Of a stretch of DNA of 64,000 nt, positions 43,639 to 55,700 are shown piece by piece; positions within the stretch are counted from its first letter, which is position 1; each line of letters begins with the position of its first letter. The position numbers and the translations under genes are program-made. This DNA is from Hirsutella rhossiliensis (lineage: Eukaryota > Ascomycota > Sordariomycetes > Hypocreales > Ophiocordycipitaceae): assembly GCF_020360975.1 (NCBI RefSeq), contig NW_025408673.1:2294001-2358000 (forward strand). The letters are read 5' to 3'. The notes under the pieces are model-generated. The model had not been told where the DNA came from and made no database searches. It saw nothing but the letters and a program-made list of their open reading frames with translations.

Positions 43639-44292
43639 GGTGAGAGAGGGTGGCGAAGTCGAGAGGACTCAGCTGCGACTGTGTCGCCCTCACAAGATGG
43701 CTGGTTGAGGCTGTAAAGTTGCTTTGCGAAGAAGAGTTCTCGACGAGGCATCATTTATCCGAGGCTGGCGTCAATCTACCAAAGGTACAAGGTACAAAGT
43801 ACCCGGTAAATCAAAGCCCCAGTCAAGGCAGGGCACAGTATCCGTATCGTCACATAAGAATCTTCTGCTCGATTGATCCTTCATGGTAGGTAGTGGCGAC
43901 AAGAGACGCCTACGGGTTGGACATCATCGTTTTCATTGTAATTCGTCTCCCTTTCGACGCTTCTGCAGCGTCAGGATGTGCTTCGTACCGGTACGTACCC
44001 CCCATTCGCCAGTCAAGAGCTGGCATTGCGTCCTCTGATTGGCTGATGCATGGCAGCGAGGCTACTTCGGTACTTTCGTATTCTCGTCAACTCTGGCTCA
44101 CGATTCATCATCCATCACATATTTCTTCCAGCCTTGCCAGCACCACGTCCAGAACCCCCGTGCGCCAAGGCCGAGGACCTCATGTCCTGTCCTCGGCATC
44201 CGCCCCGCCACTAGACGGCGTTCTCGCGATCCTCTCCGGCCCGCTCGCCACCGACCTCCATCGACTCTCCTCGACAGCTTGCCGCCGTCACA
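43639..44292. promoter_or_regulatory. Divergent promoter region of the small gene and MED1
   Basis: About 650 bp between two start codons. An inverted CCAAT box (ATTGG, 44038-44042) lies about 250 bp before the MED1 start. The last 150 bp is rich in C/T. No TATA box was identified. Confidence 0.5.
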
Positions 44293-46422
44293 ATGGCGAC
44301 TCCGACGCCCATGAAGCACGCGCCCTCGCAGCAGGGTCGCACCCCCTCGCAGCTCGTCGCCGCCGCCACGCCTCCCGTCTCCACGCCCTTCTCCAACCCT
44401 GCCCACGCTGCCTTCTCCCCCCGCGGCCCCAAGTCGTCGCCCCAGCAGGTCAAGAAGTCGCCTGCCACCTCGGTTATGCTGGGCCAGACCTCCATGGGCG
44501 CCTTCAACTTCGACAGCCCCTCCACCGCCGCAGCCATGGGCGCCTTGGGCATCGGCGGCGGCTTTGACATGGGTCTCGACAACGTCGCTGTCGGAGGTCT
44601 CGATAGTCTTGGCGCCGCCCTGGGTGGCGAGGACGACAAGCTGAAGCGCTTGGATACCATTTTGAAGCTCTTGAGTGTTAGCATATCCCCGTCATGCTGG
44701 CCCGTCGCAAGTCTGGTCCTGATATGAATGCAGGAGAAAACAGGACTCGTTAGCGAAGCCGGCTTGGAGCGCCTCGCCCAGCGCATCGGCCTCGAGCTGT
44801 TATCCGAGGAACAGACGACGCCGGGCGGACGAAAGACGAGGACTCTGGCCATCGCTGGCTCGGCCATTGCTCTCGACATAGTCTTGGACAATAACATCGT
44901 CCAGAGCACCTCGTTGACCTATCACGGCAATGCTTCGTCCGTCTCTCGGCATATGGACGCGGCCAGCCGGATACTTCTCCAAGACCTACAGCTCCTCCCC
45001 CATCAAAGCCCCCTGACCAAGTCCCTGGCCAACTTCGCCTCCAACTTTGAGCGGTTGGCAGTGCTAGACAAACTTAGCATTTCCCCGGGGCTCGACTGCC
45101 ACGAGGCCCTGGCCGGCATTTACGCCAGCCTCGAGAGGCTACATGAGTGGGACCTATCCAAGCTGCGACAAGACCCGGCCATGGCGACAAAGCCAGACGA
45201 CTACTTGAACGCCGTGGCCATGTGTGCCCAACACGGCGTTCCAGTCATGCACGCCCGAGGAAAGGTCGGACTGGCTTTGCAGTACTGGAAGGAGCTGCGC
45301 TTCGTACCGCCGCCGTCCGACACACTGGCTGGTTTTGCTGAAAAGCACGAAAAAGTCTGGTCTATGCTTGTCGGTTGCGCTCCCATAGAGAACCTCGGCC
45401 TGCCCCCAGTCAGGGTTTCGGAAAACTGGATCTCCAAAAACATTGTCAAAGACGACGCCTCCATCGGGCCCGGCCGCATCGCCTTGGACTGGCAGGAACC
45501 AGAAAACGTCTCCCTACCGCAATCAGACGACAACAAGGATGCCGGCATGGACCTGCTTCAGCCAGATCTATCCACGACGAGGGTTCCCAGGGTCATGTTC
45601 ACCGTGGCCTTCGACCCGCCCGTTGCCCTCCCCCAAAACGACTGGTCGCGCCTCTACATGTACGCCAATGTCAACCCGCCCAACATTGAGCTAAGCCACA
45701 GAGGCTCGCCGCCAACCTACGACAGTCTGCTGTTCCCGATTCCGTCCGGCGTCAGGGTCGATCCAAGTGAGCCGAGAGCCATCTCGCGTGAACGTCGGGT
45801 GCGCGTGTATACCGAGGACCAAAAGCCAGTCATTAGCCAGCACCACAATACGCTCTTCATCTACAAGCCCATTTACTCGCAAGTGGTGTCGGAGATGGCA
45901 TTTTCTCATCCCCGGCAGCTCGTCGACATGCTGCCACTTTTGCGGCAGTACGCTTTCTTATCGACATTGCTTGAAAACAGCTTCGGTTCTAAAACCTCGG
46001 ACAGTCTATCGACAACACAAACGGAAGATCCGAGTCAGGGCACGAAACTGCACACCCCCAAGTCGCAGACCACGACAACCAAGGATCAGCTCGCGGGGTT
46101 TATGGGAAAAGCGGAGTCAGGCAAGCGAGCTGACATGACATCAGAACAGAAGACGAGTATGGATGTGATACTTTGGGTTCATCCACTACCGCATCTGCAA
46201 ATAGTGTTTCCAATGGGCAACGCAACGGCCAACATCACCCTCAAAGTACTGGAGGGCGGCACTGTGGAGGTGGTGGATGACAACATACTTGCCCAGGATG
46301 AGGATGGGACCAACAAAGGCAAGAAGAGAGCAATTACCAAGGAGAACCTGGGCCGGGCGTTGGAGCACATGGAGGACCTCTGCAAGTGGGTAGAGTGGAT
46401 ACGGACACGATTGTCGGAATGA
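44293..46422 (+). CDS. MED1: Mediator complex subunit 1
   Basis: Subunit of the Mediator middle module, bridging activators and RNA polymerase II. Two exons, 44293-44676 and 44734-46422, give 690 aa; the intron has donor GTTAGC and acceptor ATGCAG. The N-terminus is Pro/Ser/Thr/Ala-rich (MATPTPMKHAPSQQGRTPSQ) with a Gly-rich stretch, as in fungal Med1. The Med1 domain follows: DDKLKRLDTILKLLS, VSEAGLERLAQRIGLELL, TRTLAIAGSAIALDIVLDN, SVSRHMDAASRILLQDL, SLANFASNFERLAVLDKLS, and CHEALAGIYASLERLHEWD. The C-terminal part continues with beta-rich segments such as VILWVHPLPHLQIVFP, and ends in an amphipathic helix. Start and frame are well supported across the splice. Confidence 0.93.
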
Positions 46423-46763
46423 GGAGCAGAACAGGGTGTGACGGGCACAGGACGGCGCTGAATGATACCCACACCCCAGTCTTGAATTATACAGACATCA
46501 CGAATTATGCTACTAACAAAACTTTTCCAGCCTTACAAGTCCGCTCTGAAACATGCAAACAAGTATTTGTCCCCATGCCAATATATCCAGACCATGGTGG
46601 TAATGCGGCATGTACAGGATCAAATCGAATAGTAACAGTCAAGCAAATCATTTTACACAGTTCCAGGACATTAAACCTCGATGGGGCTTTGTTGAAAAAG
46701 GCAGAAGCAGACGAAGAAGGAGAAGTAACCATGACACCATGACACCATGACAATCCCAAGTCA
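46423..46763. other. Convergent 3' flanks of MED1 and the giant GH16 gene
   Basis: 341 bp, AT-richer than the flanking genes. It holds three direct copies of accatgac (46728-46751). Confidence 0.6.
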
Positions 46764-49700
46764 TTATAATAAGAGAACAACTACGAAGCCGGCGAGTGTC
46801 CACGTGTTGTATCTTGTCTTAGTCGCGCTGCTCGCGATTACCGGGGGCGGGGAGCAGTGCTCGCCGGCGCAGATATTGTCGCCGGGGTTGGCGTCAACTC
46901 GGGGCTTATCGCCGACCATGACGGAGGCATTGCTGCTTGGTCGCGGAGAGCCGGTACCCAGGGTCGGGGGAGCGGAGGCGCCGGTGGAGAGTTGGGCGAG
47001 CATAGTGGTGCGCAGGGACATGTGGGCAGGCGAGATCTTTGCGCCAGCGGGCCGCGAGCGCTCAGTTCGAGGTTGACTGGAGATGGCCGACGGATGGGGG
47101 CGGGATGCAGGTCTGCTTCTTGGGTCCTCGGCCGTTTTTGGCGAGGCTGGAAGCTGGTCGCAGACTGATACGGAGGTATCCGCCGATTTGTGTGAGGTAT
47201 TGCTTCCATTGAAGGGGCGAGGCGGGTGTTGACTAGAGATGTCCTCGATGGCTGCCGGCTTGGCGCACAGTCCACTGAAGCACGATCCAGGACTGGTTGT
47301 CAGGCTGTCGGGGACATCGGTCATGATGACGCCGGGGCGCGACAGGGGCTGGCCAAGCACGACTGTGGCTCTTGTAGGCGTGGCGGGAAGCTGAATGACG
47401 GACGGTATGGGGCTGATTGCCGGGCCTCTAGGGGTATCGACGGCCTTGACAGGGCGAGATACAGGCCGCTTAGGCAAGTTTTTGACGGCCATCGATGTGG
47501 TTGTGAATGGGCTGGAGACCGATTTGGAACCGCTTGCCGGACTCTCAGGGGTATCGACCATGTCGCCCGCGTTGGACAGAAGAGGCCCACTAGCCAGATT
47601 CTCTATAGCAGTCGGCGTGGCTGCCAATTCTCCAAAGTCCGATCCGGACGCAATTGGTGGGTTATCACTCCCATAGCCAGGGCGGGACGGGGGCCGACTA
47701 AGTAGGTCCTTGGCACCCACCGGCGTGGGCAGGAGTGGACTGAAACCCGAAGCGGAGCTGGTTGTCGGGACGTTCTCAGTGGTGCTACTTATGTTGCCGG
47801 AGCTGTCAAAAGGCTGGCCAGGTAGGTCCTTGTCAGCTACCGGCGTGGCCGGGAGCGAACTGAAGACCGATACGGAGCTGATCTTTGGGACGTTCTCAGG
47901 GATGCCAGTTGTAATGCTGGGGTTAGCCAGAGACAGGGGCTCAACAGCTACCGGAGTGGCAGGGAGCGGAGCAATGACTGATTCGGGGGTGATTGCCAGG
48001 CTATTAGGGGCATTGTGTACATAGCTCGGACGAGACGAGACAGATCCGGGCTTATTAACATGTACTGAGCTGTCGGGGCTATCACCAGTGGTGCCAAGGC
48101 GGTGCGGATTTTGTAGAGGTCGGTCCTCAATGGCTGTCGGCTTGGCTTGAAGCTCACTGGAAGCCGATCCGGGGCTGGTTATTAGACTGCTTGGGGCACC
48201 GGCCACATCGCTGGGGCAATGGGTCGTGATGATGACCCGACTCGTAACCATGCTCATAGAGAAGCTAGTCACTGCAGCAGCGCACCCGGTGATGGTGTCA
48301 GTCCTGGGCACTGTGGCGGTGACGGTCTCCTTGCTGAAGCTAGGGATGGACGGCGACTCAAAAGGCGTCGATGACGAGCTCGGCGTGCTCCCATCAGGCT
48401 CGACGGAAGCCTCGCCAAAAGAGCAACCTTCCATGCCGGGTGCACAGCTCACAGGAGAATCTGTCTTGTCCGCCGCTGCAATCACCTCCTTTTCAACGCG
48501 GTAGATTTGACTCGACTTATCCGGCTTCCGTGAGGTGCGCAGCGCAACTGCAATGGAGTTGTCGATGATGGAGTGGGTGACGATGACCTCCGTCGCGACT
48601 TTTCCAATGGGGCAGTTCGTAACAGTGGGTGCGCAGCTGGTGATTGTGTAAGTCCTGGTAATTGTCGCGGTGCTGGTGTCTGTTTCCAAATCGTCAGTCT
48701 CTAGTGTTTGACTGGACACCGGAGAGGGTCCAGGCGAGACGTTGTCGGCAGTAGCGGTGGCGTGACTGATCGCCTTTGTCCTCGAAGCCTGGATAGAGTC
48801 GCGCGTCTGGGTTGTCTTGACCAAGGTCTTGGAGAAAATATTCTCGGCCCTCTGGGTTGCCACATCAACCGTGTGCAGCGAAACTGTTTCCGAGTCCCTG
48901 GAGCTGTCTTGTGGGCATTGAGCACCGGACGGACACGATGGCACGTCGCGAACTGAGCTGGTGTATGTGACGGACGACGTCGTGGGCGATAACAAGGACA
49001 GCACGGCTCTGGCCGAGGAGCTAGCCAGCTTGCTAGTAGGCACAGGGACGGAGAGTGAATCTATCTTGGAGGCGGTTGTCAAGGGCTCTCTGTTCTCCTC
49101 GGACACAGAAACAGAGATTGGCTCTACTGTAGAGATGGCGCTGGAGCTCAAAACGGGAGGGTTTCCTGTTCTAAGGAACCGAGTCGTGGGTCTCGTAGCC
49201 CGAATGCCTTCATCAGACAAAATAGTAGAGAATGACTCCACCTTAGGAAAGGCGCTAGAGCTGGTGAGGTGGATAGCTTTCGTCCCGGTTACTGAAATCC
49301 TGATTGTCGTGGCTTCGGTGCTCTCGCGAGGAACAGCCGATTCTATCTCGGAACTGGTGCTGTGGTTGGTAACATGAGTGCCTCTCGCCCCGGTCGATTG
49401 GAAGGTGGTGGTAGTAGCCTCGCTATTGGTAGGGAAGGAGGACGATTCGTCTTCAACGACAGCATTGTAGCCGGCGATGCGAGATCTTCCAGTTCCAGTC
49501 GGCAGAGCGGCAATCATTATGGCATCGGCGCTTCTGTCTGGCACAGAGGAACTGACGACGCCAGCAACGACGTTGCTGCTGGCTGGCAGAGACGATTGAG
49601 CAGCCAAAGCTTGTACTGTCGCGTTAAGAGGAGCGTTTGGCGTAGAAGACTTGACTGGACTCCCCCGCTTGGAGCTGGTGGGCCGAGGTAGACTTGGTTT

Positions 49701-52700
49701 GTTCGTCTTCGTGGATGCTCGCATGGGAACCGCCGTTATCAAGGGCTCGGTCTCTGAGTTGGAATATGCAGGGCTGGAGAAAAGGTCGGTGGCAGAGCTT
49801 AATATGTGCATGGATCTTCCAAGGGAAGAGCTTATCTTGGCCAAGTGAGTCGGGATAGTTTTGAGTGCCTTGCTGTCATCGGCGGGCTTGGACACAAGAA
49901 TGCTATCAGCGTCAAAACTTCCGCCGTTGGCCGCCCGAAGTGTAGATGTAGGCGACGTCTGACTGGCACGGTTCGTCAAGGCAGAAGGGTTGGTCAGGCT
50001 AGCGGGGGACTGATAGCTGCCTATAGACGTGGGCTTCATTGGCATTGAGCTAGCAAGAATATCAGATGCAAATGACCTGGTGGTGCTAGGAGACTTCAGG
50101 GTCGCGGTCGAGGACGAGAGCTTTTCTGAATGGCCGGGACGTGGAGTCGAAGTCGGAGTCTTTGTCGAGCTTGAAGCTCCAAGCCCTAAGCTTGAGAGCA
50201 TAGATTCCGCAGTCGAGACAGTGGCCGTCCTAGAAGTGGGAGGTTGTGGCGAGCTAGTGCTCAACTTCCTAGTCGAGGATATTGACGGCGTGGGTGAACG
50301 GCTAGGAGGGTTGGAGATGACCGATCGTGATGGTTGAGTGGATCCAAGAAGGGCAGATGAAAGAGAAGGATCGTTCGAATGGATGCATTCATGACATGGA
50401 GTATCCGTGAAGCGGGCCTCGAAGCCGGTTTTTGAAAGCAATGATTTTGTGGTCGGGGCAATGATCGCGCTGGGGGCAGAAACCCGTGACGAGCTCATGG
50501 GCTTCAAGGGATGAATCGAGGACACTGTTCGCGGAGTTGAACTGCTTAGATTGTTTGTACTGGAGGGCAGTGGAGAGGCGGTTAGCCCGAAGCCAGCAGT
50601 TAGAGATGAAGGGTCAAGGGTAGTGCTGGTGAAATCTTTCGCGGAAGAGAAAGACGTAGGCTGTGAGGAGGAGCTAAGGCTTGCGGATATACCCTCGCTC
50701 GTTGAATTTGAGTCACTGGACGAGGCCGGAAGAGCCTTTGACTGGCTGGGGTCAACAAACTTCGGATTGTCGGTCGAGAGAAGGGGATCCATGATCGGGC
50801 TGGGAGAAAATTTAGGAGGGATAAAAGTTGATGATGAGCTTGAGAACCCCAAACTAGAGGTAGCGCCAGAAGCTGCAGATTGAGAGATAATTCTGGAAGG
50901 CGACGCGGTCTTGAGGGACAGAGGGGTCTGAGAAAACGCAGAGATGAAGGCCGAGGGTAAGGGCCTTCTGATCGAACTGGTGAGGCTATCTGAGGCAGAA
51001 AGTGGTGCGGAACTATGAGAGTGTGGGGGGGGAAGAACGCCAGAGGTGCGAGTAGAGTGAGACGCAATGCTTAAGGACGCTTTGTGACTCCAAGAGTGAC
51101 CCGTGCTACTGGCGAGTCCTGTCGAGTCCGTGGGATGAGATCTGAAAAGTCCGGGGAGTGTAGGCACGGGTGAATGGGCCGCTTTGGCCTGAGTAGAAGG
51201 CACAGAGTGGAGGGACTCGGTCATACTGGTAAGCGACACGGGAGTTGGATTCGAGGCGCCTGTTGAGGGGTTTGTCGGGCTTGAGGCCTTGATCGAGCTC
51301 ACGGACTTGGTTGAGTCTGGAGACTCGGCCGGCCTTGCGGACTTGGTACAGTCAGGGCACTTGGTCGAGTCCTCGGCCAGTTTAAGCTTGTCATGACCTA
51401 CCAACTCAGCCAAGCTTACAGACTCGATCAAACCTTGAGGTTTGGTCGGGCTGCTTGTGGACTTTTTTGATCCTGTTGACTTAGTTGAGCCTTCGACCGA
51501 TTCGGCTACCTTCGGCGAGCTCGAGGAATTGGTACAGTCGGAACAGTTGGTCGAGTCTCTCATCGGTTCGGTAAACTTGGGGGAGCCTCCAGGCGGGAAG
51601 ACAGACATCTTTGGGCCCGCAGGCTCAGTAGAACCTGAAAACTCAGCTGAGCTCACGGGCTTGCTCGTCTCTCGGGACCTGCTTAAGCCCATTGACTGGG
51701 TCGGTTGCGTAGACTTCGTCAATTCCAAAGGCCCAGCCAAACCTTGAGGCTTGAGAAGGTTTGCCGGCATTTTTGAACCTGTGGAATTTGTCAATCCTGC
51801 AAAGTCTGTCGAGCTTCCAGTCAAGCCTGCTGCCATGGTCGGGCGTGTAAGCTCAGTAGAGCCTATGAACTCGGCCGAGCTTGCAAACTCGGTCGATTCT
51901 CGGGACCTACTATCGCCCATTGACTCGATTGGCTTCGTAGGCTTTGCCAAGTCTGAAGGCGCAGCCAATTCCTTGGACTCAGGTGAGCCTGCGGAACTGG
52001 CCAAGCTTGCAGACTTGATGGACTCAGGGAACTTGGTTCGACTTGGTGAATCAGCCAGGCTGGGAGGCTTCGTTAATCTGATGGACTTCGTGGGGCCTAT
52101 AGAGATGACTGAGGCTGTGGGCCCGATTGAGATCCTATCGCTTGTTGAGTCTGTAGACTCAGTCGGTCTTATAGATATGGTAGGGTCTACAGACTCAATC
52201 GAGCGTGCAGACTGCGTGGGGCTCAAAGACTTGATCAAGCCCCTGGACCTAGTGGGATCCACAGAACCATTCGAACTCGCAGACTGAATCGGGCTGCTAG
52301 ACATGATCGAGCTTGAAGGCCTGAAACTAAGTGACAAAGAGTTGCCGAGAAGGCTCGATTGCGCAAATGGCTTGAGGCTACTCGAAGTCCCTTGACTGCT
52401 AGCTCTAGAGACCATGTATGAGGAGACTGTGGTCTTGGAAGCCCGCATCAAATTGCCGGAGCCAGATTTTGAGTTGATCAACAAAGTGCTGGCAGGCTCG
52501 GCTGGAGAACCTTTCGTGTTATTGGCCCAGCTAGAAGTCCTCGGGACATCGGAGGTCTCCGTATGGGAAACTTTGGACCTAGAAGACTCAGGCTTGGGAA
52601 TCGAAGAGCTGGTCGGAATAGTGCTTGAGGAGATCGACCAGCTGCGCGGCGAGGAGGGGTCCGTAGGTTTAAATGGTCTCAATTTTGTAGGAGAACTTTG

Positions 52701-55700
52701 GATTCCAACTTCCTCTGAGCGAGCGCTCGAAGAAGAAACAACCTCCGAGGATCCGACCTCAGTAAAAGTCTCGGAACTTGCAGGAGTATGCCGACTCGTA
52801 AGCGGGGCTGAAGCTATCAAAGCGTCTGCGCCGATGGGCTCAGAGCTGTCGGTAGCATGCTTGTTGGTCCCCGAGGACTTGGCAGGTCTGACAAGCCCGG
52901 AGCCTGAAGAAGTCATTGTCACGCTGGGCTTAGAGATGTCTGAAGGGAAACTTGAAGGCATCAAACCGATGCCTGGGGTTGATTCAAGAAAAGAGGGCGA
53001 TCTGGTGAGAGCATCAGGTTTACGCTTCGAAGACAACAAGGCCCCAAGCGACGTGGATTCGCGATGGAGAAATGGGTCCAGAGAAGTGAGGATTAATGCA
53101 GGGCCTGGGTGGACGGGAGTGACGAAATCAGTCGGGGATGAAGACACGATAGAGGGTCTCGAGACTTGAGGTCTCCAGCCTATACCCGAAGACCTAGCAG
53201 TCTCCGAAGATTTCGTCAATTCAGCCGGTTCAGATCTGGTGGCGCGAGTTGGTCTGCTTTCGGGAGTCTCGATCCGTCCGTGACTCGTAGATCTATGAGG
53301 GATATGCGGGCTCTTGGGTGCGTTAGAGTTGATGATGGGCTTTGAACTTAAGTTTCCAGTTGGCCCGGGGAAAGAAAGCAAGCTAATCGAATCATCGGTG
53401 AGGCTGGAAGGGTGCGGACGAGAGAATGTCTTTGATTCGGACAGATCCATTGAACGGGTAGGAAACATCGAGTCGGTGCTGGCGTGGGAACTCGCAGATG
53501 GGCGCTCGCGGAGTGAAGTTCTGAAGCCAGTGTGTGTAGAGATAGCCTCCGTAGTTCCGGTCAAGCGCGAAAACTCAGTCGAGGCAGTAGGCTTCGACTT
53601 TGTCGTCGAAGACAAGATAGCCTTGGAGGTTTCTCTGAGGTCGGCTGAACCTGTGTGTTGTGTCGACGTCGGCAAAATAGAGCTCAATGGAGTGCTTGAA
53701 GCAATAAGAGCCCTTGAGCTGGTAGAAGACGATATGATCATAGACGAATTCATCGACTCTGTAGGCTTGAAACCAGGAACGCGCGAGTGTGAGTTTTGAG
53801 CGGAGCTGTTAAATTTGGAGCGGAGAGACGTAGTCCAGCCCAGAGGACTAGCTTTCGGAATGCCTCGGAAGCTTGAGAATGTTCGGGAGTCCGTGGTGTC
53901 AGGCGAGCGAAGAATCGAAGACATTATCCTCGACGGCCTGTTCAAGGTCATGTCAGTTGATCCTGACGTGGACACACCTGACTCTGAAATATCCATTGAG
54001 CTTGTAGGCGCAGCTCTCAGGGGCTTGAAGCTTGCAGATGGGTTTAATTTGATCAAAGCCTCAAAGTCGGGAGTTCTATATGGGCCAAGAGGGCTCTCTG
54101 AGTCACCACCCGGAAATGTGCTGTCCGAGAGCTTGGTATAACGAGAAGCCGATTTAGCAGAGGAATTGAGCGAACTCGGAATTATCGACGAGCCTAAAGA
54201 CGCAGAGGTGTGAAATTTGCTCGACTTTGCGCCATGCGGACGACCACGGCCCTCCGAGAGAGCAGTCGAAGACTCGGCCCTTGCGGCCTCAACTGACATC
54301 GACATATTGTGAGAAGAGTGAGGGATCTCGGGTCTGGAAGGTATGACCAGGCCCCCGTATTCGGAGCTAGTTGCAGTAGCCTGCCGGGAGGCTTCGGGGC
54401 CGATATAGTCGTGCGAAGTGGAAAGGGTGTTCTGACTCGAATTTCTAGAAGCAGCAGCAGCGGTTGATCTAGAGAGCTTGGAGCCAGCAGAGCTACTTAG
54501 ATCAGGGGACTCCCTTGCTTTGCCAGTCCCAGAACTCGAGCCGGAGGTAGGCTCAGGGCCCTCGGGTGCAGAAGGGCTTCTTGAAGGAGGAACTGTTCTG
54601 ACACCGGTGGACTCAGAGCTAGTTGCAGGAATCCAGCTGGAGGCTTCGGAGCCAGGAGTGTTACTCAAATTCAGATGAGGCCATGATTTTGAACTGGCGT
54701 GCACGTGTCTGGGGCTTTGGTCAGAGGCTGAGATGAAAACTGTGGAGCTGGAAAGTTCATCTTGAGTTGAAGGGATCTTTGTACTCGATGTCCTCGAGCT
54801 GGCGTCAGCAGTCGAACTATGGATTCTCAGGCTATGAGAGCTTGTCGAAGCAAGAAGAGCCTTCCGATGGGCAGTCTCGGATCCAGTGGTAATTTGCGGG
54901 ATGGCAGGGCGCGTTGAGTTAGTAGGTTTAGAGGTGACAGGAGAACGCAGACCAGTAGGTCCAGTTGAATTGGTCGAAGTGGTCGAAGCGGTCGAAGCGG
55001 TCGGCTTCAAGTGAGCAGGAGTATGCAAGCTTGTGCGAGCGGAGCCGCTTGGCTCAGATACACTGGGGGCATTTGAGACGGCCGTCTCAGAGATGTAAGA
55101 AGCGCCTGACGACGCAGAGAGCGCCGTCGGGTCGGTCGGACTCAAATTGATGAGCATCTTTGGCTGGGAAGCTCTGTTGTCAGTGCGAGCGTCGGATTCG
55201 ATGCGGGGCCTTGATGTGGTCGATCTGAAACGAGTTGTTACGTTTGAGCTAGAGGAAGACGGAAAGACACCAGACGATCCAGTTTCTGAGGACTTGAAAG
55301 TTTGCATGTGAGCCCGAGAGTTTGTAGATATCATCGAAGGCTTGGATCTGGCGGAAGCATCTGTATGGGCGGAAGAGCTGACAACAGAATCTGCACCGGA
55401 TGGCCCAAAGGAGCTGGGCCTAGAGGCGGAAATTGGAGAGGAACTTGTCTTTGAATGCCTAGCTGGACTTGCCGGAGAGATGGCACTGTATTGTGAGCTA
55501 TCATGGCGACTTGAGCTAAAGAGCCGCGCTGAGCCAGACTTCACGCTGATTTCTGATACGAGGCCAGGCTTGAACGTCTCAATCGAGCTGGCAGTGACGT
55601 TGGAGCTTGGAAGAGTCGCAAACCTCGTCGGGGCAGCCGATGCGATAGATTTTGACTTGGAAGAGTCTATTGAGGCAGTATGATTACGAGTGCTGGTGGA

